The notes beneath the pieces were generated by a model, which did no database searches, was not told the DNA's origin, and worked only from the letters and a program-made list of their open reading frames with translations. The position numbers and the translations under genes are program-made. From Gelidibacter salicanalis (GTDB lineage Bacteria; Bacteroidota; Bacteroidia; Flavobacteriales; Flavobacteriaceae), in NCBI RefSeq assembly GCF_007997285.1, contig NZ_VORX01000004.1, forward strand, positions 124,001 through 188,000: 64,000 bases of DNA. Direction: 5' to 3'. Below, one piece after another: positions 16,062 through 25,103 of the stretch. The number at the start of each line of letters is the position of its first letter. Positions within the stretch are counted from its first letter, which is position 1.

Positions 16062-18200
16062 ATGGCTAAGAAGACACCTGACAATTCCAATTCTAAAAAA
16101 ATAGAAGATTTAAAACGTTTTGAAGTAGAAACGAAGGACACTGTGATGACCACCAATCAAGGTCTAAAAGTAAATGACACCAATAACTCTTTAAAATCTG
16201 GTGAACGAGGATCCACCTTGCTTGAGGATTTTTTACTCCGAGAGAAAATCACCCATTTTGATCATGAACGCATCCCAGAACGTATTGTGCACGCAAGAGG
16301 AAGTGGTGCGCATGGTTATTTTGAATTGTATGAGAGTATAGAACAGTATAGTAAAGCGGGTATTTTTACGGATACCGCTAGAAAAACACCTGTTTTCGTC
16401 CGATTTTCAACGGTTGCAGGATCTAAAGGTTCGACAGATTTAGCGAGAGATGTTCGCGGGTTTGCGGTTAAATTTTACACAGATGAAGGCACTTGGGATT
16501 TGGTTGGTAATAACATGCCAATTTTCTTTATTCAAGATGCCATGAAATTTCCTGATTTGGTACACGCGGTAAAGCCTGAGCCTAATAAAGAAATTCCGCA
16601 GGCTGCTTCCGCTCACGATACATTTTATGATTTTATTTCGCACACAACTGAAACCCTTCACAATCAAATTTGGGTAATGAGCGATCGCGCCATTCCTAGA
16701 AGTTTGCGGATGATGGAAGGGTTTGGAATCCATACGTTTCGCTTAATCAACGAGGCTGGCGAATCACATTTTGTCAAATTCCATTGGAAACCAAAATTAG
16801 GGGTGCATTCCGTTACCTGGGATGAAGCCGTGAAAATAAGTGGCGCCGATTCTGATTTTCACCGTCGCGATTTATGGGATGCCATTGATTCTGGTCACTT
16901 TCCGGAATGGGAATTGGGAGTTCAAATTGTAGCTCAGGAGGATGAACATAAATTCGATTTCGATTTATTGGATCCGACCAAATTGATTCCTGAAGAAATG
17001 GTGCCAGTGCAAATCATAGGTAAAATGACGCTCAATAAAAATCCAGAAAACTTTTTTGCTGAAACTGAACAAGTGGCCTTTCTGCCTGGACATATTGTAC
17101 CAGGAATTGACTTTACAAATGATCCGTTGTTACAAGGTCGACTTTTTTCTTATAGAGATACCCAATTGTCGCGTTTGGGATCGCCTAATTTTCATCAAAT
17201 TCCAATCAATAGACCAATTATGCCAACGCATAATAATCAGCGTGATGGACAGATGCAAATGGATATTCCAAAAGGACAAACAGCCTATTTTCCAAATAGC
17301 TTGAGTGGTGGCTGCCCTCATATGGCAAAGATGGCTGAGGGCGGATTTACCTCTTATGAAGAGCGAATTGATGCACGAAAAATTAGAACTAGAAGTGAAA
17401 GTTTTAGTGATCATTTTTCGCAACCTGCCTTGTTTTATAGAAGTCTTGCCGATTATGAAAAACAACATGTTACGGATGCCTACATCTTTGAATTAGGGAA
17501 ATGTACCTACCAACATATTCAAGAACGCATGTTGTATGTCGTGGCACAAATTGATGAGGATTTAGCTCAAAAAGTCGCTAAAGGTTTAGGACTTAAAGTG
17601 CCAAAATCGATTGACGAACCTCTCAACCAAGCCATAGGCGCTGATGCGGATGTTGCTAAATTTCAACCTCCAAAAAAGAAAGTATACTTAGAAAAAGATC
17701 CGGCATTAAGCCAATCTAACACTAAGTTTGATAGTATCGAGACCCGTCAAGTTGCGGTATTGGTTGGCGATGGCTTTAAAATGTCAGAACTTAATACTAT
17801 GAAAGCGGCCTTGGAAAAAGAAGGTGCTATGATTAAGGTTGTTGCACCTCATGGGGGGACGGTAAAAAGCGATTCGGGCGAGGAACAAAAAGTGGACGCC
17901 GCTATTGCAACTACTGAAAGTGTGCTCTATGATGCCATTTATGTGCCCGGTGGTAAAAACTCTATCAAGGCCTTGAAGGAGAATGCTAAATATACGAAAT
18001 TCATTAATGAAGCATTAAAGCATTGTAAAGCTATTGCGGCAGATGGTGAAGGTGTAGAGTTTTTAGAAACCACCCATGTGTCGGAATTTAAAGAGGATGC
18101 TGCCATTTGTTTAAACAGCGAACCCCAAAAATTTATCAATGCTATGAAGCAACATCGCAATTGGAAACGTATGCCACAAGCTGAAAAAATTCCAGTTTAA
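16062..18200 (+). CDS. katE: Large-subunit (clade 2) catalase, KatE type
   Basis: 712-aa monofunctional heme catalase, H2O2 to water and O2. Catalytic His77 lies in RIVHARGSGAHG, the distal Asn in LVGNNMPIFF, and the heme-iron Tyr364 in RLFSYRDTQ. Residues about 560-712 are the extra C-terminal class I glutamine-amidotransferase-like domain (VAVLVGDGFKMSELN, VYVPGGKNS) that marks HPII-type enzymes; it has no clear catalytic Cys. The reading frame is complete. A strong terminator follows at 18262-18310. Confidence 0.96.
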   Translation: MAKKTPDNSNSKKIEDLKRFEVETKDTVMTTNQGLKVNDTNNSLKSGERGSTLLEDFLLREKITHFDHERIPERIVHARGSGAHGYFELYESIEQYSKAGIFTDTARKTPVFVRFSTVAGSKGSTDLARDVRGFAVKFYTDEGTWDLVGNNMPIFFIQDAMKFPDLVHAVKPEPNKEIPQAASAHDTFYDFISHTTETLHNQIWVMSDRAIPRSLRMMEGFGIHTFRLINEAGESHFVKFHWKPKLGVHSVTWDEAVKISGADSDFHRRDLWDAIDSGHFPEWELGVQIVAQEDEHKFDFDLLDPTKLIPEEMVPVQIIGKMTLNKNPENFFAETEQVAFLPGHIVPGIDFTNDPLLQGRLFSYRDTQLSRLGSPNFHQIPINRPIMPTHNNQRDGQMQMDIPKGQTAYFPNSLSGGCPHMAKMAEGGFTSYEERIDARKIRTRSESFSDHFSQPALFYRSLADYEKQHVTDAYIFELGKCTYQHIQERMLYVVAQIDEDLAQKVAKGLGLKVPKSIDEPLNQAIGADADVAKFQPPKKKVYLEKDPALSQSNTKFDSIETRQVAVLVGDGFKMSELNTMKAALEKEGAMIKVVAPHGGTVKSDSGEEQKVDAAIATTESVLYDAIYVPGGKNSIKALKENAKYTKFINEALKHCKAIAADGEGVEFLETTHVSEFKEDAAICLNSEPQKFINAMKQHRNWKRMPQAEKIPV

Positions 18201-18261
18201 GCACATGAAAATGAAAATATCTGACATTTTTATTAGATGATTTCAGAACAACAGATACTAT

Positions 18262-18310
18262 AAAAGAACCAAGATAAGCGCATAATATATGCTAAGTTTT
18301 GGTTCTTTTT
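18262..18310 (+). terminator. Intrinsic terminator after katE
   Basis: AAAAGAACCAA (18262-18272) pairs with TTGGTTCTTTT (18299-18309), with an inner GCATA/TATGC pairing, and ends in a T-run. Confidence 0.75.
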
Positions 18311-18374
18311 GTATACTACATTGGACGCGGGTTTCATCCTTCTTAATAAAACTAAAACTCAAAATACATGATTT

Positions 18375-18647
18375 ATGGTGTTAGAAGAATTTATTGGAAT
18401 TGCCGCCGGCTTACTTACCACTATTGCGGTATTGCCGCAAATTTTTAAGGCTATAAAAACAAAAGAGGTTAACGATGTGAGTCCTTTTATGTTCATTATT
18501 CTATGCGGTGGCGTAGGACTTTGGACCGTTTATGGCATTCTTAAAATGGATTGGCCCATTATTTTGACCAATGGCATCTCTTTTATTTTAAATGCCATCA
18601 TGCTTTACATTGTTTTGGTATCGTCAAAAAATAAAGTAAAAGCGTAA
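18375..18647 (+). CDS. SemiSWEET sugar transporter (PQ-loop family)
   Basis: 90 aa, three helices (about 5-25, 38-58, 63-84) with the PQ motif LPQIFKAIKTKEVNDVS and the WTVYGILKMDWPI helix-two pattern. SemiSWEETs dimerise to carry sugars across the inner membrane without coupling. Stand-alone gene between a terminator and a 190-bp gap with no recognised feature. Confidence 0.9.
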   Translation: MVLEEFIGIAAGLLTTIAVLPQIFKAIKTKEVNDVSPFMFIILCGGVGLWTVYGILKMDWPIILTNGISFILNAIMLYIVLVSSKNKVKA

Positions 18648-18840
18648 TCTATGTTAACGGTTTTTTCGGCACCGAAGACAGTTAGGTAATCTTGAACGAT
18701 CAGTCTATAGAGTTCACATTTCTGTGTATAGCACTAAATCTCTTACTGTAATCTGCATAACTTTAACAATGTAGTGCGCAATGGACTTTCTACACTTTTA
18801 GCGATGGCTATGTGCGCTGCCTATTTGAATATTTAACTAC

Positions 18841-19416
18841 ATGACTTTCCATATGTCTCAAGTTTTGCAAATTGTTGAACGTCCTTTAAATCAAGCGCTG
18901 AATGAACTTTTTGCTCTAGATCAGAAGACGTTTTTTCTGATTTTGCTTTCTACGGTTTGTATTTATGTTGCGGTTATTCTGTATACCAGGATTTTCGGGA
19001 AACGTAGTTTCTCCAAGATGTCCAGTTTTGATTTTGCCATGACCGTAGCGGTAGGTTCTATGATCGCATCTACTGTTTTATCAGACAGTGTGAGTTTTTT
19101 AGAGGGCGCCGTGGGACTTTTAGTAGTATATAGCCTGCAGTTAGCGGCAGCCTTCTTACGACGCTTCCCTTGGTTTCGGAAACTTACTGACAACGAACCT
19201 ACTTTGTTAATGGATGGCCAAACCTTATTGCGAGACAATATGAAAGCCGTAAGGGTTACGGAAGGCGATATCCGCTCGAAGTTGCGTGAGGCCAATGTTA
19301 TTAAAATGACTGATATTAAAGCAGTTATTTTTGAAACTACAGGTGATATAGTGGTGTTGCACAAGAATGGTGCTAACGCCATAGACGACTGGTTATTAAA
19401 GGATGTACAACGCTAA
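18841..19416 (+). CDS. DUF421 (YetF-like) membrane protein
   Basis: 191 aa with three membrane helices (about 30-48, 65-82, 86-104) followed by a small soluble DUF421 domain (LLMDGQTLLRDNMKAVRVTEGDIRSKLR). YetF/DUF421 proteins have no settled function; some are sporulation or stress membrane proteins. First gene of a tight plus-strand set: the YqcI/YcgG-family gene starts 6 bp after its stop. Confidence 0.85.
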   Translation: MTFHMSQVLQIVERPLNQALNELFALDQKTFFLILLSTVCIYVAVILYTRIFGKRSFSKMSSFDFAMTVAVGSMIASTVLSDSVSFLEGAVGLLVVYSLQLAAAFLRRFPWFRKLTDNEPTLLMDGQTLLRDNMKAVRVTEGDIRSKLREANVIKMTDIKAVIFETTGDIVVLHKNGANAIDDWLLKDVQR

Positions 19417-19422
19417 TTAATT

Positions 19423-20103
19423 ATGATGAACACATTGAATTTAGAAGAACAAAATACTATAGAACAAGCTTATAAAAAATTTATCATTACGGATAAACAT
19501 CCTTGTATAATGGCTAATGCGGTATTTAAATTAGATAACTATAAGCTTAATATATTGGATGATATGACGTCTGATGCTGTAGTGACGCCTATGTTGAATG
19601 CTATTGAAGAGTATTTAAGCCATTACAATTTTGAGTCGAATGATTTTGAGACCTTGTTGTTCTGTTTTAAAAATAGTCAGTATGATACTGAACTTGAATT
19701 TGAAGATGCCTTATGGGATTTGCTTCAAAACTTACACGACCAGGATGACCAAGATTGGGACCCTGAGGTAAGCGATGATGTAGAAAGTTCTAAATTTAGC
19801 TTTAGTCTAAAAGGAAAAGCCTTTTATATTGTGGGCATGCATCCAAAAAGTTCTCGTTTGGCAAGACGTGCACCCTATTGTACGGTCGTTTTCAATTTGC
19901 ATTGGCAATTCGAAAAACTAAGAGAAATGGGTACTTATCAAACCGTTAAGAAAAGAATCAGACGTCGTGATAAAAAGTTGCAGGGCTCTATTAATCCCGT
20001 TCTTCGCGATTTTGGATCTGATACGGAAGCAAAGCAATACAGCGGAAGAGCTGTAGGAACTGAATGGAAATGTCCTTTCCACCAAAAAACGAACACGATA
20101 TGA
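19423..20103 (+). CDS. YqcI/YcgG-family protein (GntA-like heme N-hydroxylase family)
   Basis: 226 aa. The family hallmark FYIVGMHPKSSRLARRAPY...VVFNLHWQFEKLREMG spans residues 135-170, with His140 and His160 as candidate heme or metal ligands; the end TEWKCPFHQ adds a Cys-His pair. A member, GntA of guanitoxin biosynthesis, is a heme-dependent enzyme that N-hydroxylates a guanidine; other members are uncharacterised. The stop overlaps the next start (ATGA), which encodes a DUF1989 protein, a family that contains carboxyguanidine deiminase subunits. A guanidine-type substrate is therefore inferred. Confidence 0.85.
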   Translation: MMNTLNLEEQNTIEQAYKKFIITDKHPCIMANAVFKLDNYKLNILDDMTSDAVVTPMLNAIEEYLSHYNFESNDFETLLFCFKNSQYDTELEFEDALWDLLQNLHDQDDQDWDPEVSDDVESSKFSFSLKGKAFYIVGMHPKSSRLARRAPYCTVVFNLHWQFEKLREMGTYQTVKKRIRRRDKKLQGSINPVLRDFGSDTEAKQYSGRAVGTEWKCPFHQKTNTI

Positions 20104-20708
20104 ATGCCATACACATTATTCCACCACAAACAGGCGTTGCCTTTGAATTAAATAAAGGTGATATTCTTACCATTATTGATCCACTGGGGCAGCAAGTCAG
20201 TGACATGGTGGCTTTCAATCGGGAAGATCCTAAAGAAAAGATATCTGCGGGTAAATCTATGGATTTTGAAGAATCTATTTTACTGACCAAAGGGAATTTT
20301 TTATGGAGCAACCGCTCTCGTAAAATGATGGAAATTAGAGAGGATACCAACGGTCGTAATGACTTTTTATTAGCGCCCTGTAGCGCTGAAACCTTTCAGA
20401 TTATGTACGATAATCCAGAATACCATCCCAGCTGCCAAGAAAATTTACAACAAAATTTACGTCCATTCGGGATAGAACTCGATGATATTCCTACAGCCTT
20501 TAATGTGTTTATGAATGTGCAGTTTGACGAAAATGGAAAGTTAAGTGTATTGCCACCAACCTCTAAGCCAGGAGATTTAGTGCGCTTTAAGGCCGAGATG
20601 GATCTTATTGTAGCCCTAACTGCATGTTCCGCTGAAGATAGTAATGGTGGCACTTTTAAACCCATACATTATATTATCACGGATGAAGATGGCATGATCA
20701 ATCAGTAA
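20100..20708 (+). CDS. DUF1989 (urea-carboxylase-associated) protein
   Basis: 202 aa starting at the ATG that overlaps the previous stop as ATGA; a further upstream ATG at 20064 would add 12 residues but overlaps more and is less likely. DUF1989 hallmarks: GDILTIIDPLGQQVSDMVAF near the N-terminus and a likely metal site Cys94 (LLAPCSAETF), His109 and Cys112 (YHPSCQEN). In the guanidine carboxylase pathway two DUF1989 proteins form carboxyguanidine deiminase; here only one copy is present and no carboxylase is near. Hydrolysis or deimination of a C-N bond is inferred. Confidence 0.85.
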   Translation: MNAIHIIPPQTGVAFELNKGDILTIIDPLGQQVSDMVAFNREDPKEKISAGKSMDFEESILLTKGNFLWSNRSRKMMEIREDTNGRNDFLLAPCSAETFQIMYDNPEYHPSCQENLQQNLRPFGIELDDIPTAFNVFMNVQFDENGKLSVLPPTSKPGDLVRFKAEMDLIVALTACSAEDSNGGTFKPIHYIITDEDGMINQ

Positions 20709-20723
20709 CAAAAAATTAAGACA

Positions 20724-21410
20724 ATGAAAAAAATTTTAATGGTGGTCACCTCTCATAAGGAGTTGCTCAATACGGATAGTACCACAGGCTTGTGGATAGG
20801 AGAATTTACAGATCCTTATTATGAATTTCGAGACAAAAATTATACAGTGGTTATCGCAAGTCCGCAAGGTGGTCAGCCACCAATTGATCCCATGAGTAAG
20901 TTGACGGAACACGTTACCGGGTCTAACCGCCGATTTATGGATGATGATTTTGCCAAACATGCACTAAAGCATACCTTAAAGCTTGATGAGGTTTCGGCTG
21001 CTGATTTTGATGCGGTATTTTACCCGGGAGGGCACGGCCCCATGTTTGATTTGGCCTCCAGTACGACGAGTGCTAAGTTAATTGTGGAATTTCTATCCCA
21101 GCACAAACCTGTCGCGGCTGTTTGTCATGGTCCTGCGGCATTGTTGAAGGCTGCAGAAATGGAACCTTCCATTTTAAAAGGTAAAAAAGTGACTGGATTC
21201 TCAAATGCTGAAGAAAAATTGGTCTTCCGGTCCGATACGATGCCGTATACCTTAGAAGATAAATTGAAAGAAATGGGCGCTGAGTATCACATGGCGCTGC
21301 TCCCTTTTTCATCCCATGTGGAAACAGATGGTTTGTTGATTACTGGGCAAAATCCATTATCTGCCGGACCAACTGCAGAGGCATTGATTGCCATGTTGGA
21401 AACCAAGTAA
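20724..21410 (+). CDS. DJ-1/PfpI-family protein (Hsp31/glyoxalase III type)
   Basis: 228 aa with the class I glutamine-amidotransferase-like fold. The nucleophile elbow AAVCHGPAALL carries Cys134-His135, and Glu27 (WIGEFTDPYYEF) and the PGGHGPMFDL loop complete the Hsp31-like site. Such proteins remove methylglyoxal or act as chaperones under carbonyl stress. It lies 15 bp after the DUF1989 gene, in the same operon. Confidence 0.9.
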   Translation: MKKILMVVTSHKELLNTDSTTGLWIGEFTDPYYEFRDKNYTVVIASPQGGQPPIDPMSKLTEHVTGSNRRFMDDDFAKHALKHTLKLDEVSAADFDAVFYPGGHGPMFDLASSTTSAKLIVEFLSQHKPVAAVCHGPAALLKAAEMEPSILKGKKVTGFSNAEEKLVFRSDTMPYTLEDKLKEMGAEYHMALLPFSSHVETDGLLITGQNPLSAGPTAEALIAMLETK

Positions 21411-21446
21411 CTCATATATAATTGTAAATTATAATTCTGATATCAA

Positions 21447-21893
21447 ATGACGCTCACACTATTTGCATTGGCATGGATTATTGCAGTAATTTGTATGACA
21501 TTGTTCAGTGCCTTATGGAGCAGTGTGTCAGGGAATCAATTTAGGGAGCCGACGCTACTTTCAAAGCTGATGCAAAACCATCCGCATATCAATGCGTCTA
21601 AACAAAACACGTATGTTTGGGGCTGGTTGATCCATTTTATTTTGGGAATCGTATTCTTGGTGATTTATGAAATCCTCTGGCAGGTAACAAATGTGCCCAG
21701 AACATTCTTATGGAGTCTGATATTTGGGAGTTTTCTGGGACTTCTTGGGGTGCTAGGATGGAAAATTTTATTTAAAACGAGCAAGCCGTCTTCGCATTTC
21801 AATTATCAGCAGTATTATATACACATATTTTTTGCCCACATTGTATTTAGTGTCACCGCCTTACTTGTATTTCAATGGTTGCCTTGGCGCTAA
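21447..21893 (+). CDS. Unrecognised four-helix membrane protein
   Basis: 148 aa with four hydrophobic segments (about 3-25, 58-80, 87-106, 122-143) and Trp/Tyr-rich interfaces (TYVWGWLIHFILGIVF, YYIHIFFAHIVFS). I do not recognise the family. It is the last gene of the DUF421-to-Hsp31 set (36 bp after it) and is followed by a clear terminator. Conserved-looking His residues in helices might bind metal, but this is speculation. Confidence 0.7.
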   Translation: MTLTLFALAWIIAVICMTLFSALWSSVSGNQFREPTLLSKLMQNHPHINASKQNTYVWGWLIHFILGIVFLVIYEILWQVTNVPRTFLWSLIFGSFLGLLGVLGWKILFKTSKPSSHFNYQQYYIHIFFAHIVFSVTALLVFQWLPWR

Positions 21894-21921
21894 AAAAATA
21901 ATTTTCAATATGTTACCAAAT

Positions 21922-21952
21922 AAAAATCCCGAAAATAATTTCGGGATTTTTT
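21922..21952. terminator. Bidirectional intrinsic terminator
   Basis: Perfect stem AAAAATCCCGAAA (21922-21934) / TTTCGGGATTTTT (21939-21951), 4-nt loop, T-runs on both strands. Sits between convergent genes. Confidence 0.88.
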
Positions 21953-21959
21953 ACTGTTC

Positions 21960-22445
21960 TTATGATTTTGCTTTCTTATTAAGACGATCTTCCGCCATAT
22001 CATTCAGTTTTTCGTCAGCACCATATTCTTCATCTAATGTTTTCTGAAGTTTAGCCGCTACACTTTTATGGCCCAACTCTTTTGCGTACCTCACAGCCGT
22101 GCCGTAACCTGAAATTTCATAATGCTCTGCGCGTTGAGCCTCTGCAATTAGACCGGCATTATTAACATCTTCGTCTTTCTTTTCTTTAATAAAACCTTCA
22201 GCTTCTTTAATTAAGCCTTCCATGCCTTTACATTTTTCGCCTTTCGGATCTATGCCTAATTCGTCACACACTTCCTCCAAACGTTTTTTGTGCCCTTCAG
22301 TTTCTTTGAGATGGTCTTCAAATGCTTTTTTTAATTTTGGATCTGTAGCACTTTTCGCCATTTTTGGTAAGGCCTCAATCAGTTGTGTTTCTGCACTGTA
22401 TAAATCTTTCAATTGATGTTCGAATAAATCTTCTAATGTTTTCAT
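21960..22445 (-). CDS. DUF892 (YciE/YciF-type ferritin-like) stress protein
   Basis: 161 aa, four-helix ferritin-like protein. It begins MKTLEDLFEHQLKDLYSAETQLIEALPKM, the DUF892 signature with Glu/His metal-ligand helices (ETEGHKKRLEEV and AEHYEISGYG). YciF-type proteins form dimers with a di-metal site and are induced by osmotic or other stress. The tail is rich in Lys. Function is not settled; context (catalase, CsbD-like, SDR) agrees with general stress. Confidence 0.92.
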   Translation of the reverse strand: MKTLEDLFEHQLKDLYSAETQLIEALPKMAKSATDPKLKKAFEDHLKETEGHKKRLEEVCDELGIDPKGEKCKGMEGLIKEAEGFIKEKKDEDVNNAGLIAEAQRAEHYEISGYGTAVRYAKELGHKSVAAKLQKTLDEEYGADEKLNDMAEDRLNKKAKS

Positions 22446-22705
22446 GTTTTTAAATTTGAATTATGAATTTGTTTTTAAGTTTTTGTGATGGTGAAGTTAT
22501 GTAGTAGTTCAGAAAATAAGGTTTCCTAAACGTTGTAAAATTGACTTTAAAAAACAGTGTTAACTAGTTTTAATGGACCAGAAAGGTTGTCGATAAAAAT
22601 GCCATTCATCCCGCCGCATTTCAGTTAAGATCTCAATGTATTAAGGCAAATTTAATCATGTTAAGCCTGTATCTTAGAGCATACAAATTTTAAAAACAGG
22701 ACATC

Positions 22706-22843
22706 ATGAGCGACAAAAACAAAGATCAGGAAACTGATAGGAAAGATTCCAGTACAAAACATGCGAGAGGCAGTAAAAAAGTACACAGCGAAAGAGACGA
22801 TTCCACTGAGGACGGCTTTAAACCAAATAAAACCAAAAAATAA
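22706..22843 (+). CDS. Small highly charged protein, 45 aa
   Basis: ATG at 22706 to TAA at 22841; 45 residues, very rich in Lys, Asp, Ser and Arg, with no hydrophobic stretch, so it should be intrinsically disordered. It ends 6 bp before the CsbD-like gene and sits after a TATCTTAG -7-like box (22670-22677), so both are probably one stress transcript ended by the terminator at 23137. I do not know the family. Spacing and reading frame support a real gene but homology is untested. Confidence 0.55.
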   Translation: MSDKNKDQETDRKDSSTKHARGSKKVHSERDDSTEDGFKPNKTKK

Positions 22844-22849
22844 GATATT

Positions 22850-23101
22850 ATGAGTTTAGACAAAGACAATAATAAGCACCGAGGCTATACTGAAGATAGC
22901 AAATTAAACAGTTCTGACGACAGTTTGGAAGGCAGATGGAGTAATATTCAAGCAGATTATCGCAAGAAAAACCCTAGCATTACGGATGAAGATTTAGATT
23001 TTAAATCGGGAGAATTTGACCATATGATTGCCAGTATTGCTCGTAGAACTAATAGAAGTACCGACGAGATAAAAAATGAAATTCGCAATTGGGATTACTA
23101 A
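22850..23101 (+). CDS. CsbD-like stress protein, paralogue 1
   Basis: 83 aa. Residues 24-83 carry a CsbD-like pattern: LEGRWSNIQADYRKK, then ITDEDLDFKSGEFDHMIASIARRTNR and a terminal EIRNW. CsbD-like proteins are small, abundant general-stress proteins of unknown mechanism. Two more copies occur at 36432 and 37026 with the same W-I-DY / T-D-D / G-FD-M / I-RT-R / EI-W framework. Preceded by a 45-aa gene and followed by a terminator. Confidence 0.82.
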   Translation: MSLDKDNNKHRGYTEDSKLNSSDDSLEGRWSNIQADYRKKNPSITDEDLDFKSGEFDHMIASIARRTNRSTDEIKNEIRNWDY

Positions 23102-23136
23102 TTCTAAAGTTGAATTTTGTTGTGATACATCAACAT

Positions 23137-23173
23137 AAAAACCATGAATTCTCTTGGAGTTCATGGTTTTTTT
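23137..23173 (+). terminator. Intrinsic terminator after CsbD-like gene
   Basis: Stem AAAAACCATGAA (23137-23148) / TTCATGGTTTTT (23160-23171), 11-nt loop, then more T. Confidence 0.85.
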
Positions 23174-23303
23174 ATGCTAATTTAAAGGAGCATGATGACG
23201 GCCAAAAAGCCGGCTTTTTAATTTGAGAAATTTTTAAAGCTTTTACAGGTTAACCACTTTACAGTGCTAAGCTATCTTAGTAGCGTATCAAAATGAATTT
23301 AAG

Positions 23304-24152
23304 ATGAAAAAACCAAACAAATTTCCCCAACAAAAGCAATCGCAACCCGGTAACGAAAGTAAAATGGTGCCTGAGCCAGAGGTCATCCGAAAATCCTATA
23401 AAGGATCGGATAAATTAAAAGGTAAAGTTGCCCTGATCACGGGTGGCGATAGTGGGATTGGAAGAAGTGTCGCGGTCCACTTTGCACGGGAAGGCGCTGA
23501 TGTGGCTATAGTATATCTGAAAGAAACCAAAGATGCCAAAGACACCAAGAAAATGGTGGAACAGGAGGGTAAAGCCTGTTTACTGATCAAAGCTGATTTA
23601 AAATTAAATGCTAACTGTGTGAGTAGCGTTGAGAAGTGTCTTAAAAAGTTTGGCAAATTGAATATTTTAGTCAACAATGCAGCCATGCAATTTCCGGAAG
23701 ATGACATTGAAAACATTACCAAAAAACAATTGGAAACCACGTTTCAGACCAACATCTATCCTTATTTTTATATGGTGAAAGCGGCATTGCCGCATTTTAC
23801 TAAAGGTGATGTGATCATCAATACGGGTTCCGTAACCTCTTACAGAGGCAGTGATCATCTGGTGGATTATTCTAGCACTAAAGGTGCCATTACCAGTTTT
23901 ACCAGATCGTTATCGGCACAGTTGGCTAAAAAGAATATTCGGGTGAATGGGGTCGCACCAGGACCAATTTGGACGCCCTTGATTCCATCAACTTTTGATG
24001 ATATCAGTGATTTTGGTCAAGATACTCCCATGGGAAGAGCGGGCCAGCCAAGTGAAGTAGGTCCGGCTTACGTGTTTTTAGCGAGTGAAGATAGTAGTTA
24101 CATAACGGGGCAATTTATACACGTGAATGGTGGCGAAGTGGTAGGTGGGTGA
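23304..24152 (+). CDS. SDR-family oxidoreductase (YghA/YhdG-like)
   Basis: 282 aa NAD(P)-dependent short-chain dehydrogenase. An N-terminal extension of about 40 residues is followed by TGGDSGIG (46-53), NNAA (124-127), Ser in NTGSV, and catalytic YSSTK (Tyr189, Lys193); it ends FIHVNGGEVVGG. The extended form belongs to the stress-linked glucose/ribitol dehydrogenase-like SDRs often found beside CsbD or DUF892 genes. A TATCTTAG -7-like box lies at 23273-23280. Substrate unknown. Confidence 0.92.
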   Translation: MKKPNKFPQQKQSQPGNESKMVPEPEVIRKSYKGSDKLKGKVALITGGDSGIGRSVAVHFAREGADVAIVYLKETKDAKDTKKMVEQEGKACLLIKADLKLNANCVSSVEKCLKKFGKLNILVNNAAMQFPEDDIENITKKQLETTFQTNIYPYFYMVKAALPHFTKGDVIINTGSVTSYRGSDHLVDYSSTKGAITSFTRSLSAQLAKKNIRVNGVAPGPIWTPLIPSTFDDISDFGQDTPMGRAGQPSEVGPAYVFLASEDSSYITGQFIHVNGGEVVGG

Positions 24153-24238
24153 GCGTCGCTAATGAAGGACTTTCCGTAAATTATGTCTATTTTAGATGCT
24201 AATTGCATGGCTACGAAGGCGATTCTCAAAATTAAATA

Positions 24239-25051
24239 ATGACTAAATTTAACCGCAGAAGATTTATAATGGGTGGTATTTTGGCTTCCCTAGGATTCGT
24301 GTTAATTGATTCGTTCTGGTTTGAGAAATATATTATAGATTGGAATTATTTCAACCTTAAAAAATCAGGACAGCCTCCTATAAAAATTGTTCAAATATCC
24401 GATTTGCACATCGATCAGGTGCGGTCCTTCCATAGAGCAATAGCAAAAAAGATAAATAAACTACAACCCGATCTTATTGTGTTTACGGGAGACTCAGTAG
24501 ATGCTCCGGATACTCTTGAATATCTTGACGAATTCTTAAAATTAATTGACCATTCCATGCAAAAGTATGCCATCCTAGGCAATTGGGAATATTGGGGAAA
24601 CGTGAATCTCAGCACACTTAAAAATACATTTACTCGACATAATTGTGAGTTATTGGTCAATGAACATAGGACGATAAGCATTAAAAACCGAAGTCTTAAC
24701 GTTATCGGTATAGATGATTTTGTTGGTGGTAATGCTGACTTTATCAGCGCTGTTGATGGCATGAAGGCAGCAGAGGCCACAGTGGTGTTAACGCATTGCC
24801 CAGAACATCGCGATGTGATTATTAAGCAAAAAGGAGAGCTTTTGATTGATTTGGTACTATGCGGGCACACCCACGGTGGTCAGATTACTTTCTTTGGTTG
24901 GGTTCCTTTTAAACCTAAAGGTAGTGGCCCGTATGTAAAAGGTTGGTACCAAGAGAAGGATCCAAAAATGTACATTTCCAAAGGTATTGGCACGAGTGTG
25001 TTACCCATCAGATTAGGCGCAAGAGCGGAAGTGGCGATGTTTGATCTTTAA
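24239..25051 (+). CDS. Metallophosphoesterase (YkuE/YaeI-like), membrane-anchored
   Basis: 270 aa. The start MTKFNRRRFIMGGILASLGF resembles a Tat-type or anchor signal. The calcineurin-like core has all five blocks: QISDLHIDQV, GDSVDAP, GNWEYWG, LTHCPEH and CGHTHGGQ. YkuE and YaeI cleave UDP-diacylglucosamine-type lipids or phosphodiesters at the membrane; here the substrate is unknown. GNWEYWG with Trp is normal for this family, so it is not a SoxB relative. Confidence 0.88.
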   Translation: MTKFNRRRFIMGGILASLGFVLIDSFWFEKYIIDWNYFNLKKSGQPPIKIVQISDLHIDQVRSFHRAIAKKINKLQPDLIVFTGDSVDAPDTLEYLDEFLKLIDHSMQKYAILGNWEYWGNVNLSTLKNTFTRHNCELLVNEHRTISIKNRSLNVIGIDDFVGGNADFISAVDGMKAAEATVVLTHCPEHRDVIIKQKGELLIDLVLCGHTHGGQITFFGWVPFKPKGSGPYVKGWYQEKDPKMYISKGIGTSVLPIRLGARAEVAMFDL

Positions 25052-25056
25052 TTTTA

Positions 25057-25081
25057 ATTAATCAGTTTAAGAAACCGATTA
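25057..25081. terminator. Weak hairpin between convergent genes
   Basis: TTAATCAGTTT (25057-25067) can pair with AAACCGATTAA (25071-25081) with one mismatch and a 3-nt loop. AT-rich, so only a candidate. Confidence 0.35.
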
Positions 25082-25103
25082 AGTTATTCTTCATAGTTTG
25101 GAG

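Noticed and set aside
17130-17468. Minus-strand 112-aa frame inside katE
   Set aside because: Antisense of a well conserved catalase; no support.
23826-23846. GTAAC-like half-sites in the SDR gene
   Set aside because: Only one proper half-site, inside coding DNA and with no -7 box at the right distance.
24239-25051. Third SoxB-like protein because of GNWEYWG
   Set aside because: Lacks the 5'-nucleotidase C-terminal domain; Trp is normal in YkuE/YaeI-type phosphoesterases.
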